Shown: piece by piece, positions 15,474 through 26,000 of the stretch
Position numbering within the stretch: the first letter of the stretch is position 1
Layout: every line of letters begins with the position of its first letter
Assembly: GCA_902799015.1 (NCBI GenBank)
Contig: CADBZI010000026.1
Location: forward strand, 1-43,763
Direction of reading: 5' to 3'
Source of the DNA: an uncultured Lachnospiraceae bacterium
Lineage (GTDB): Bacteria; Bacillota; Clostridia; Lachnospirales; Lachnospiraceae
Length of the DNA stretch: 43,763 nt
Position numbers and translations under genes: made by a program
The notes under the pieces: generated by a model
What the model saw: the letters and a program-made list of their open reading frames with translations, nothing else
Database searches by the model: none
Told to the model about the DNA's origin: nothing

Positions 15474-15500
15474 TTAGCACTCCAACAATTCGAGTGCTAA
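15474..15500 (+). promoter_or_regulatory. CIRCE operator (HrcA binding site)
   Basis: TTAGCACTC, nine bases and GAGTGCTAA: an exact match to the CIRCE consensus, the site bound by the HrcA repressor. It lies between the promoter and the hrcA ribosome-binding site (GAGGAGG). Confidence 0.98.
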
Positions 15501-15525
15501 CAGAGAGAAGAGAGGAGGTACCGGC

Positions 15526-16501
15526 ATGGATATGGAATTGGATGACCGGAAGTGGACGATCCTGAAAGCCATCATACAGACTTATCTGGATACAGGCGAT
15601 CCCGTCGGATCCCGGACGATCTCAAAGATGTCGGATCTGAACCTCAGCTCGGCAACGATTCGCAATGAGATGAGTGATCTGGAAGAGATGGGGCTGATTA
15701 TTCAGCCGCATACTTCGTCAGGAAGGATTCCATCCGATAAAGGCTACAGGTTATATGTAGACCGTCTGATGGAGGAAAAGGAGGCTGAGGTCTCCCAGAT
15801 GCGGAATCTCATGATTTCCCGTGAGGACAAGATGGAGATGCTTCTCAAGCAGATCGTTCGTTACCTTGCGGTGAATACGAATTACGCAACGATGATCACC
15901 AGTCCGCAGTATCACAAGACGAAGCTGAAGTTTATCCAGCTTTCGATTGTCGATGAAGACCAGATTCTCGCGACCATCGTGACAGAGGGGAATGTGGTGA
16001 AGAACCGGATCATTCATCTGCAGCACGGGCTGCAGCGTGATCAGATCCTGCAGCTGAACATTCAGCTGAATTCCAGACTAAACGGACTGACGATTGATCA
16101 GATTAATCTGGCGACGATCGCCAAGCTGAAGCAGGAGGCGGGAATTCAGTCAGATCTGATCTCCCAGGTGCTGGATGCGGTGGCAGATGCGATCAGTCAG
16201 GAAGAGGACATCGAGGTATACACCAGCGGTGCGACGAATATTTTCCGGTATCCGGAGCTGTCCGCTGACACGGATAAGGCAAGCGGTCTGATCCATGCAG
16301 GTTGCGATCGGCTCAGAACTGGGAAATGAAAACCTCAGAGACTGCAGCGTTGTGACAGCCAGCTATGACCTGGGAGACGGCATGTACGGCCGCATCGGCA
16401 TCGTGGGTCCGAAACGAATGGACTATGACAAGGTTGTCGGCATTCTGAAGGATCTGACCGGACAGCTGGATGAGGTGTACCGGAGAAACGGAGAGAGTTA
16501 G
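15526..16501 (+). pseudogene. hrcA: Heat-inducible repressor HrcA, frameshifted
   Basis: The first frame (15526-16329) encodes the HrcA winged-helix N-terminus (LDDRKWTILKAIIQTYLDTGDPVGSRTISK, then SSATIRNEMSDLEEMGLI...SGRIPSDKGYRLYVD) and most of the GAF-like domain through DTDKASGLIHA. It then reads nine unrelated residues to a TGA. The conserved ending (QVAIGSELGNE...CSVVTASYDLGDG...GPKRMDYDKVV) continues in another frame from about 16295 to 16501. The two parts together give about 325 residues against roughly 340-350 usual, and the linker before QVAIGSE is missing. A deletion of about 50-56 nt (size 2 mod 3) would explain both. Either the repressor is damaged or the assembly has an error here. 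The operator, promoter and ribosome site remain perfect. Confidence 0.85.
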
Positions 16502-16549
16502 CAGGCCAGACGGAAGAGAGCTCGGTGAAAATGAAAATCGGAGGAAGCT

Positions 16550-17221
16550 ATGGCAGAAGAGACAAGCAAAGAAACAATCGCCGGAATTGAGCCGGAGGAA
16601 GAAAACCTGAACGGCTGTGAACCGGAGCAGCAGGCAGAAGAAACGGCTGAGCCGGCAGAGGAAGCCGGGAAGCAGGAAGAGGAAGAAACTCTGCAGCAGC
16701 CGGATGCGCCGGAGGATGATGTTGTAGACGGTATCTTCACGCAGGAAGAGGAGAACACCGGGAAGAAGTCCTTCTTTAAGAAAAAGAAAGACAAAAGGGA
16801 TGAGAAGATCGCGGAACTCACGGATCAGGTGAAGCGGCAGATGGCGGAGTTCGATAACTTCCGGAAGCGCTCAGAGCGGGAAAAGAGCCAGATGTTTGAC
16901 CTTGGAGCAAAGAGCGTGATCGAGAAGATTCTCCCTGTAATCGATAATTTCGAGCGGGGACTGGCACAGGCGCCGGACATGACAGATCCGTTCGTGGAAG
17001 GCATGGAAAAGATCTACAAATCAATGCTTCAGGAACTCGAGGCGATCGGGGTGAAACCGATTGAGGCTGAGGGAAAGGAATTTGATCCGAATCTTCACAA
17101 TGCGGTGATGCATGTTGAGGATGATTCGCTGGGCGAGAACATTGTCGCTCAGGAACTGCAGAAAGGATATACCTATCATGACTCGGTTGTCCGCCACAGT
17201 ATGGTGAAGGTGGCGAACTGA
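16550..17221 (+). CDS. grpE: Nucleotide exchange factor GrpE
   Basis: This is a 223-residue DnaK co-chaperone that speeds ADP release from DnaK. The first 80 residues are acidic and low in complexity (runs of E and Q) and then switch to a basic [15 protein letters not shown] patch. The conserved part starts with the long coiled coil ([24 protein letters not shown]), then [16 protein letters not shown] and the beta-domain signature [17 protein letters not shown]...[29 protein letters not shown] site lies 7 nt before the ATG. It is second in the CIRCE-controlled operon, 48 bp after the broken hrcA. Confidence 0.97.
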   Translation: MAEETSKETIAGIEPEEENLNGCEPEQQAEETAEPAEEAGKQEEEETLQQPDAPEDDVVDGIFTQEEENTGKKSFFKKKKDKRDEKIAELTDQVKRQMAEFDNFRKRSEREKSQMFDLGAKSVIEKILPVIDNFERGLAQAPDMTDPFVEGMEKIYKSMLQELEAIGVKPIEAEGKEFDPNLHNAVMHVEDDSLGENIVAQELQKGYTYHDSVVRHSMVKVAN

Positions 17222-17227
17222 GACAAA

Positions 17228-17257
17228 CAGTAAGTTATCTTACAAAACTTCGTTATG
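17228..17257 (+). repeat. 5'-leader repeat element, copy 3 (before dnaK)
   Basis: This 30-bp element begins CAGTAAGT and ends CTTACAAAACTTCGTTATG. It matches copy 2 at 27 of 30 positions. GTAAG and CTTAC form a 5-bp stem, followed by AAC-TTC-GTT. It fills the gap between grpE and the TAAGGAGG ribosome site of dnaK, 14 nt before the start codon. Confidence 0.7.
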
Positions 17258-17271
17258 TAAGGAGGATTATT

Positions 17272-19134
<1,863 letters not shown>

Positions 19135-19161
19135 CAGAAAAAAAAGGACTTGACTTGAATC

Positions 19162-19192
19162 AGGTCTGCGCGGAAGTACTCCGCGCAGACCT
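19162..19192 (+). terminator. Hairpin between dnaK and dnaJ (weak or partial terminator)
   Basis: A perfect 12-bp GC-rich stem (AGGTCTGCGCGG with CCGCGCAGACCT) has an 8-nt loop, followed only by TTACGG. It lies in the 162-bp dnaK-dnaJ gap. The poor T-run suggests partial termination or protection of the dnaK mRNA end, giving less dnaJ than dnaK. Confidence 0.5.
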
Positions 19193-19296
19193 TTACGGCG
19201 CGCAAAGCCGCGCACGAAACAGGGAACCGTGCGCACTGCGTTTGCAAAAAAAAACAGGAACGCGCGCGTTGAACCGCGTGTGAAGTAGGGAGTTAT

Positions 19297-20466
19297 ATGG
19301 CAGACAAGAGAGATTACTATGAGGTGCTGGGCGTTGACAAAAACGCTGACGAGGAAACTCTGAAGAAGGCATACCGGAAGCTCGCCAAGAAGTACCATCC
19401 GGATATGAACCCGGGGGACGACAAGGCCGCGGAGAAGTTCAAGGAGGCCTCTGAGGCCTATGCGGTTTTGAGCGATCCGCAGAAGAGACAGCAGTATGAT
19501 CAGTTTGGTCACGCAGCGTTTGAGCAGGGCGGCTTTGACGCCGGCGGGTTTGACTTTTCCGATATCTTCGGCGGTATGGGCGGCATGGGTGACATCTTCT
19601 CCGACCTGTTTGGCGGAGGAAGGCGTTCGCGCAATCCGAACGCACCGATGCAGGGAGCAAATGTCCGCACCCGCGTGTCAATCTCATTTGCGGATTCCAT
19701 CTCCGGATGCACCAGGAATGTCGACGTGGTGCTGAAGGATGAGTGCACCAACTGTCACGGGACCGGCGCGAAGCCGGGTACCGCGCCGAAGATCTGTCCG
19801 AAATGTCACGGATCCGGACAGGTTACGATGCGCCAGCAGACTATGTTCGGCATGATGCAGTCAACCCAGCCCTGTCCGGACTGCCGCGGAACCGGTAAGA
19901 TTATTGAACAGCGCTGTCCGAACTGCGCGGGAAGCGGGTATACCTCAAGCCGCAAAAAGATTGAGGTCACCATTCCCGCCGGCATTGACGACGGGCAGAG
20001 TATCCGGATCCGCGAGAAGGGCGAGCCCGGGATCAACGGAGGTCCGAGAGGAGACCTTCTGGTGGAGGTCCGTGTCGCTTCCGATCCGAATTTTGTCCGC
20101 CAGGATATGGATATCTTCTCAAATGTGGAGATCTCCTTTGCGCAGGCGGCTCTGGGCGGCGATCTGAGAATCCGGACGGTGGACGGAGACGTGATCTATA
20201 CGGTCCGTCCGGGAACGCAGTCCGGAACGCGCGTACGGCTGAAAGGAAAGGGCGTGCCGAGCGTACGCAGCAGGGATGTCCGGGGAGACCACTATGTGAC
20301 TCTGACGATCAGAACACCAAACCGTCTGAGCGAGGAAGCGAAGGAGGCGCTCAGAAAGTTCGATGAACTGACAGGAAACAGCCTGAATTCCGTTGCGGGA
20401 GAAGAGCCGAAGAAGAAAAAGAAGTCCTTTCGCGAGAAGATGAAGGAGGCCTTTGACGGCGATTAA
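19297..20466 (+). CDS. dnaJ: Chaperone DnaJ (Hsp40, type I)
   Basis: This is a 389-residue type I J-protein. The J domain (residues 4-70) has the H34-P-D36 motif that triggers DnaK ATP hydrolysis. A Gly/Phe-rich region follows ([22 protein letters not shown]). Four zinc-binding CxxCxGxG repeats are present: [24 protein letters not shown] and CPNCAGSG. The C-terminal beta domains end in a Lys-rich tail ([15 protein letters not shown]). It is the last gene of the hrcA operon and is followed by a strong terminator. The genes often found next in Firmicutes (prmA, rsmE) are not here. Confidence 0.98.
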   Translation: MADKRDYYEVLGVDKNADEETLKKAYRKLAKKYHPDMNPGDDKAAEKFKEASEAYAVLSDPQKRQQYDQFGHAAFEQGGFDAGGFDFSDIFGGMGGMGDIFSDLFGGGRRSRNPNAPMQGANVRTRVSISFADSISGCTRNVDVVLKDECTNCHGTGAKPGTAPKICPKCHGSGQVTMRQQTMFGMMQSTQPCPDCRGTGKIIEQRCPNCAGSGYTSSRKKIEVTIPAGIDDGQSIRIREKGEPGINGGPRGDLLVEVRVASDPNFVRQDMDIFSNVEISFAQAALGGDLRIRTVDGDVIYTVRPGTQSGTRVRLKGKGVPSVRSRDVRGDHYVTLTIRTPNRLSEEAKEALRKFDELTGNSLNSVAGEEPKKKKKSFREKMKEAFDGD

Positions 20467-20516
20467 AACCGCAGGATTGTTCAAGTATACGGTTGGTCTA
20501 CCCGAAAGGAACAGAT

Positions 20517-20558
20517 CCGGCTGCCTGACACTGCATGATGTCAGACAGCCGGTTTTTT
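20517..20558 (+). terminator. Rho-independent terminator after dnaJ
   Basis: CCGGCTGCCTGACA pairs with TGTCAGACAGCCGG (one mismatch) around an 8-nt loop and is followed by six T. It ends the heat-shock operon. Confidence 0.9.
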
Positions 20559-20562
20559 CTGT

Positions 20563-20617
20563 GCTGAGAGGCCGGCCTGGCTGAGAGATCGGCTCAGCTG
20601 AGAGGCCGGCCTGGCTG
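20563..20617. repeat. Short direct repeat, 21 bp twice
   Basis: A 21-bp unit starting GCTGAGAGGCCGG and ending CTGGCTG occurs at 20563-20583 and 20597-20617, identical in both copies, period 34. It lies between the dnaJ terminator and the flavodiiron promoter and contains the palindrome GGCCGGCC. Confidence 0.7.
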
Positions 20618-20646
20618 TGTCATACAGGAATCTGTCCGATTTGTCT

Positions 20647-20674
20647 TTGCGCGCGGAAACGGTCATGCTATAAT
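20647..20674 (+). promoter_or_regulatory. Promoter for the flavodiiron gene
   Basis: A perfect TATAAT at 20669-20674, with a poor -35 (TTGCGC at 20647, 16-bp spacer). The predicted leader is about 50 nt and contains TCCGGA twice, able to pair. Confidence 0.5.
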
Positions 20675-20731
20675 GATGGGACACTTATAAACAAATCCGG
20701 AGACCCTTCCGGAGAAAGGACAGGTAATGAT

Positions 20732-22609
20732 ATGTATTGCTGCAGAAAAGTAACGGATGACCTGATCTGGGTTGGCGCGAATGACAGGCGGCTGGCCATG
20801 TTTGAGGGCGTGTATTCCGTTCCGCGCGGTGTATCCTACAATTCCTATCTGCTTCTGGATGAGAAGACGGTCCTGTTTGATACCGTAGATGCGGCGGTAG
20901 GCACCGTATTCTTTGAGAATGTGGAATACGCGCTTTCCGGAAGACACCTAGACTATATCGTCGTCCATCATATGGAGCCGGATCATAGTGCGACCCTGGA
21001 GGAGCTGGTGCGCCGTTATCCGAATGTCAGAATCATCTGCAACCAGAAGCTTGCGGTGATGATGAAGCAGTATTTCACCTTCGATGTGGACGCGATGTGC
21101 CAGATCGTGAAGGAGGGAGACACCTTAAGCTGCGGAGCCCATACCCTTACGTTTGTGAATGCCCCGATGGTCCACTGGCCGGAAGTCATGATGACCTACG
21201 ATACCACAAGCAAGGCGCTGTTTACCGCAGACGCGTTCGGAACCTTCGGCGCCACGAACGGAGCGCTGTTTGCCGATGAGGTGGACTTTGCGCACGACTA
21301 TCTGGATGAGGCAAGAAGGTATTACACGAATATCGTCGGAAAGTACGGCACTCAGGTGAGCGCTGTTCTGAAGAAGGCAGGAGGGCTGGAGATCAGCTAT
21401 CTGTGCCCGCTTCACGGCTTCGTGTGGAGAAAGAATATCGGCGATATCGTGAATATCTATCAGCATTGGGCGACCTATACACCGGAGGAGACGGGCGTTG
21501 TGATTGCCTATGCATCCGTCTACCATCATACGGAGAACGCGGCGGAGTGTCTCGCGGTCCGTCTCAGGGAGAAGGGGATCAAGACCTGCATGTTTGATGT
21601 CTCGGTTACGCCTGCCAGCGAGATTGTCGCGGCGGTGTTCCGCTACAGCCATCTGGTGCTCGCCTCCACGACCTACAACGCGGGAATCTTCGTCCAGATG
21701 GAAAGCTTCCTCCATGACCTGGCGGCTCATAACATCCAGAACCGCATTGTCGCCCTCATCGAGAACGGCTCCTGGGCGCCGACCAGCGGTAAGCTCATGA
21801 GAGGGATCATGGAAGGCTGCAGGAACATGACCATCCTGAATGAGTCCCTGACAATCAAGTCAGCGCTGAAGGAGGAGCAGCTTACACAGCTGGATGCCAT
21901 CGCGGATGCGATCGACGCGACGATTGAGAAGAAGACGGAAGTGACGCCCATCGAGCCGGCTGCGGCTGCAGAAGCGGTACAGACTTATCAGCCTGTACTG
22001 GACGCGGCGGCCATGTTCAAGCTCAGCTATGGCCTGTTTGTCCTGACTGCGAAAGACGGACAGAAGGACAACGGATGCATCATCAATACGGCATCTCAGG
22101 TTACGGCGGAGCCGAACCGGGTCACGATTGCCGTGAATAAAAACAATTACACCCATGACATGATCAAAAAGACGGGTGTATTCAATGTCTCGATTCTGTC
22201 ACAGGATGTGACCTTTGACACCTTCCGGCATTTCGGCTTCCAGAGCGGAAGGGATACCGACAAGTTTGCCGGGTATGCCGATGCCGAAAGATCCGCAAAC
22301 GGTCTGTATTATCTGACCAAAGGAGTCAATGCGCTGATCAGCGGCAAGGTGATTCAGGAGATCGAGTTTGAGACGCATACCCTGTTTGTCGCCGAGGTGA
22401 CAGAGTGCAGAATCCTCAGCGATGAGGCCAGCGTCACCTATGCGTATTACTTTGAGCACATTAAGCCGAAGCCGCAGCCGGCGGCGGAAAAGCAGATTGG
22501 CTGGGTCTGCAAGATCTGCGGCTATGTCTATGAGGGAGAGGATCTTCCGGAGGATTTCATCTGCCCGCTGTGCAAGCATCCGGCGAGTGATTTCGAGAAG
22601 CTGCAGTAA
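20732..22609 (+). CDS. Flavodiiron protein fused to flavin reductase and rubredoxin domains
   Basis: This 625-residue cytoplasmic enzyme likely reduces O2 to water and/or NO to N2O. Four parts are seen in order. First is a metallo-beta-lactamase-like diiron domain with H80-x-E82-x-D84-H85, then NAPMVHWPE, TADAFGTFG and CPLHGFVWR for the other ligands. Second is a flavodoxin domain from about 255 (VVIAYASVYHHTENAAE...STTYNAGIF). Third is a flavin-reductase-like domain from about 425 (FKLSYGLFVLTAKDGQKDNGCIINTASQVT). Fourth is a C-terminal rubredoxin (CKICGYVYEGEDLPEDFICPLC). The last two equal the separate Hrb protein that feeds FprA in Moorella, so one chain may carry electrons from NAD(P)H to the diiron site. 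A rubredoxin gene follows. Confidence 0.95.
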   Translation: MYCCRKVTDDLIWVGANDRRLAMFEGVYSVPRGVSYNSYLLLDEKTVLFDTVDAAVGTVFFENVEYALSGRHLDYIVVHHMEPDHSATLEELVRRYPNVRIICNQKLAVMMKQYFTFDVDAMCQIVKEGDTLSCGAHTLTFVNAPMVHWPEVMMTYDTTSKALFTADAFGTFGATNGALFADEVDFAHDYLDEARRYYTNIVGKYGTQVSAVLKKAGGLEISYLCPLHGFVWRKNIGDIVNIYQHWATYTPEETGVVIAYASVYHHTENAAECLAVRLREKGIKTCMFDVSVTPASEIVAAVFRYSHLVLASTTYNAGIFVQMESFLHDLAAHNIQNRIVALIENGSWAPTSGKLMRGIMEGCRNMTILNESLTIKSALKEEQLTQLDAIADAIDATIEKKTEVTPIEPAAAAEAVQTYQPVLDAAAMFKLSYGLFVLTAKDGQKDNGCIINTASQVTAEPNRVTIAVNKNNYTHDMIKKTGVFNVSILSQDVTFDTFRHFGFQSGRDTDKFAGYADAERSANGLYYLTKGVNALISGKVIQEIEFETHTLFVAEVTECRILSDEASVTYAYYFEHIKPKPQPAAEKQIGWVCKICGYVYEGEDLPEDFICPLCKHPASDFEKLQ

Positions 22610-22651
22610 GCAGGGGGAAAAGACACCTGCCATGACGCATCAGAATTCATA

Positions 22652-22680
22652 GTGACAGGCTTGAGCGTCCATGGTATACT
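22652..22680 (+). promoter_or_regulatory. Sigma-A-like promoter for rubredoxin
   Basis: GTGACA, a 17-bp spacer and TATACT. Predicted transcription starts near 22687, five bases before the terminator-like hairpin at 22692. Confidence 0.5.
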
Positions 22681-22691
22681 TTCACATACAG

Positions 22692-22723
22692 AAGCGGCAG
22701 AGCAGTGGCTGTGCCGCTTTTTT
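22692..22723 (+). terminator. Terminator hairpin between flavodiiron and rubredoxin genes
   Basis: AAGCGGCA pairs with TGCCGCTT (8 bp) and is followed by a run of T (22718-22723 all T). It may simply end the flavodiiron transcript, or attenuate transcripts from the promoter at 22652-22680. Confidence 0.75.
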
Positions 22724-22753
22724 AAAGGAATCAAAATAAGGAGGACGGAAACG

Positions 22754-22912
22754 ATGAAGAAAGTTTGTGATCTTTGCGGCTGGGAGTACAACGAAGAAGA
22801 AGGATATCCGGATGGCGGAATCGCACCGGGAACCAAGTGGGAAGACATTCCGGATGATTTTGTATGTCCGCTCTGCGGCGCCGGGAAGGATGAATTCAGC
22901 GACGCTGACTGA
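22754..22912 (+). CDS. Rubredoxin
   Basis: This 52-residue one-iron electron carrier has both Cys pairs: CDLCGW near the N-terminus and [11 protein letters not shown] near the C-terminus, with the usual aromatic residues between ([27 protein letters not shown]). The ATG at 22754 is chosen because GGAGG lies 8-9 nt upstream and the protein then has standard rubredoxin length; the in-frame extension to 22652 covers the promoter and hairpin. Lying next to the flavodiiron gene, it probably shares in oxygen or peroxide detoxification, though that protein already has its own rubredoxin domain. Confidence 0.97.
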   Translation: MKKVCDLCGWEYNEEEGYPDGGIAPGTKWEDIPDDFVCPLCGAGKDEFSDAD

Positions 22913-22977
22913 GACACAGGAAAGGATGCATTCAGCTGCGCCCGCTGAGGCGCCGGACTGAAGGAACGAAAGACGAT

Positions 22978-23017
22978 GACCGCGCGGTCAAAGCGCTGCC
23001 GTGGCAGCCGCGCGGTC
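22978..23017 (+). terminator. Terminator-like hairpin after rubredoxin
   Basis: GACCGCGCGG pairs with CCGCGCGGTC (10 bp), with an inner CTGCC/GGCAG stem, followed by CTATTTTC. The T-run is short and interrupted. Confidence 0.6.
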
Positions 23018-23051
23018 CTATTTTCATGTCCTGCTGAGGGAAGGAAGGATT

Positions 23052-26000
23052 ATGGACGATCATATACGATTGCAGACACTGGACTGGGAGGCCTATACGA
23101 AATGCGCGCGGCGCGCTGCCGCGGATGGAATCGTTCTTCTTCGCAATGAGAAGGAGGTGCTGCCGCTGACGGAGGGAGAGAGGGTTTCTCTGTTCGGACG
23201 CGGACAGCTCACCTACTACAAGAGCGGAACCGGGTCGGGCGGCATGGTGAATGTCAGCCATGTTACCGGTATCCGGGAAGCGCTGGAGAAAGAGGCGGGT
23301 ATTGTCCTGAATCAGGAGCTGCTGAATCTGTATGACCGGTGGAATGAGGAGAACCCGCCTGTTACCGGAAAGGGATGGGGGGATGATCCCTGGTCCCAGG
23401 CAGAGATGCCGCTTACCCGGGAGATTGCCATACAGGCCGCGGAGCAGTCTGATACTGCCATCTGTATTCTTGCCCGCACTGCAGGCGAGGACAGGGACGC
23501 GGAAGAGAAGCCGGGATCCTTTCTGCTGTCGGAAGAAGAAACCAGGATGCTGGAACTGGTGCGGGAGCATTTTGACAGGATGATCGTCCTTCTGAATGTC
23601 GGATCGGTGATCGACATGTCCTTTGTTCCCCGGATCCGGCCGGAAGCGGTTTTGTACGTGTGGCAGGGCGGAATGACCGGCGGACTTGGTGTCGCGGATG
23701 TTCTGACCGGAAGGGTAAGCCCGGGCGGTCACCTTACGGATACCATTGCAAAGAGTCTTTCGGATTATCCTTCCTCCGCGAATTTCGGCGTGGGAGATGC
23801 CGAGCTCTATACAGAGGACATCTATGTCGGCTACCGCTACTTTGAATCTGTCGCCCGGGACCGGGTGCTGTATCCCTTTGGATTCGGCCTGACCTATACC
23901 ACCTTCACGATGGAATCCGGCAAGGTTGTGACGAAGGAAAAGACGGTGGGCAGCAGGCTGTCCATTGATTTCGAAACGGTTGTGACCAACACCGGTGCAA
24001 GAAGCGCAAGACAGGTCGTACAGGTCTATGCGCGATGCCCGCAGGGGGAGCTGGGCAAGAGTGTCCGGGTGCTGGTCGATTTCAGAAAAACCAGACTGCT
24101 GGAGCCGGGGCAGAGCCAGACGATCACGTTCGAGATCCCCGTCAGCCGGTTCGCCTCGTATGACGATTCGGGCGCAACGAAGGATCCCGGCTGCTGGGTG
24201 CTGGAGACGGGGCGGTATGATCTGTTCGTCGGAGATAATGTGCGGGACGCGGTCTGCATTACCGGGGAAAGCGGCGCATTTGAAATCTCCGGAAACTGGC
24301 CGATCGAACAGACGAAGGAGGCCTGCGCCCCTGTCAGGCAGTTCCGGCGGATGGTCATGCGCGGCAGCGAGTCAGACGGTCCGGACACTGCCTCTTATAT
24401 CGAGCGGCCTGATGCCGAAGATTATGCGGCTGCCAGAGCGATGGAGCTGCGGTCTGCCGCATTGGCCGGCCAGCCGAAGAGAGGCGGCAGCGACCTGGAG
24501 GAAGGCTGCGCGGGTGCGGATCTGAGCGCGGATCCCGTGTTGCGGATCGACTATGAGGACGTCCCGGTCCGTTCGATTGACAACGAGAAACGGATCTATG
24601 AGGAGCTGCCGGGCGAATATCCTTATCAGGTAGGAGATCTGAAGCTGACGGATGTCAGGGAAGGAAGATGCAGCCTGGAAGACTTCATCGCCCAGCTGAC
24701 GGATACCCAGCTGTTCGAGATCGTCCGCGGAGAAGGAATGGGAAGTCCTCTCGTCACACCGGGAACGGCAGCGGCATTTGCAGGAGTCAGCGAAAAGCTC
24801 CGGGAGCGGGATATCCCCGCGCTGTGCTGTTCGGACGGTCCGAGCGGCATGCGGCTCGACTGTGGGGACCATGCGTTTTCCCTCCCGAGCGGCACCTGTC
24901 TGGCGTGTACATTTGACCCGGAGCTGAATACGGAGCTGTTCTCCTATCTGGGACTGGAGATGGTAAAGAACCGGGTGGACTGCCTGCTCGGCCCCGGCAT
25001 CAATATTCACAGAAACCCGCTGAACGGGCGCAACTTTGAGTATTTTTCCGAGGATCCCTACGTGACAGGTGTCATTGCCGCCGCCCAGCTGAAGGGACTG
25101 AAGCAGCATGGCGTGACAGGCGTTCTGAAGCATTTCGCGGCAAATAACCGTGAGGCGGGACGCAGAAGCCTGGACAGTGTTGTTTCCCCCAGAGCGCTTC
25201 GGGAGATCTATCTGCGCGGATTCGAGATTGCGGTCCGGGAAGGCATGGCAGATGCCATTATGACTTCCTACGGACTTCTGAACGGGGTGCATACCTCCTC
25301 CCTGTATGATCTGACTACCACGATTCTGCGCGAGGAATGGGGATTTGACGGGATCGTGATGACGGATTGGTGGGCCTCCTTCAGCCCCGGCGGCCTGATT
25401 GAAAAAACACTCGGCCAGGGATCGGACGGAGAGAGCGCTGACGGATCGGACGATCCAATTGATGAAGCGCAGCTGACAGAGGATCTGATGGCAGGGCTGA
25501 TCAGAGATTTCAGCACAATGGTGCGCGCCCAGAATGATCTTTATATGGTGATACCGGACGGTGAAAGACTCGGAAGCAGTCGGGAGGCCGGCAAGGATCT
25601 GGAGGGCAGATACGCGGACAAGGAGGAAGCGAAGGCTCTTGGCATATCGAGAGATCCGCGCTTTCGGGGGAATCTGGCGGATGCGGTTGCCGAAGGCCGT
25701 CTGACCCGCGGCGAGCTTCAGAGAAGCGCGCTGAACATCTGCAGATTCGCGTTGAAGAGCGAAGCGATGCGGAGGCTGTGCGGAGAAGGAACAACAGTTG
25801 AGGTGGTCAATGCGCCTCAGGACGAGAATCTGGACGCGGTTGCAGAGGTGAAGTTCGAAAGGATTCCGCCGGAGGGCCTGAAGATGGATCTGTCAGGTCT
25901 TGCATGCGCGAAGGGGGATGACAGTCTGCTGGGCTTCGAGCTGGAGCCGGGAGAATACTATACGTTTTCCTTCGAGGGGTCGTGCAGCGCGGGCAGCCTC

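Noticed and set aside
16295-16501. Independent 68-aa gene after hrcA
   Set aside because: Its sequence is the conserved C-terminal end of HrcA; there is no ribosome site, so it is the displaced part of the broken gene.
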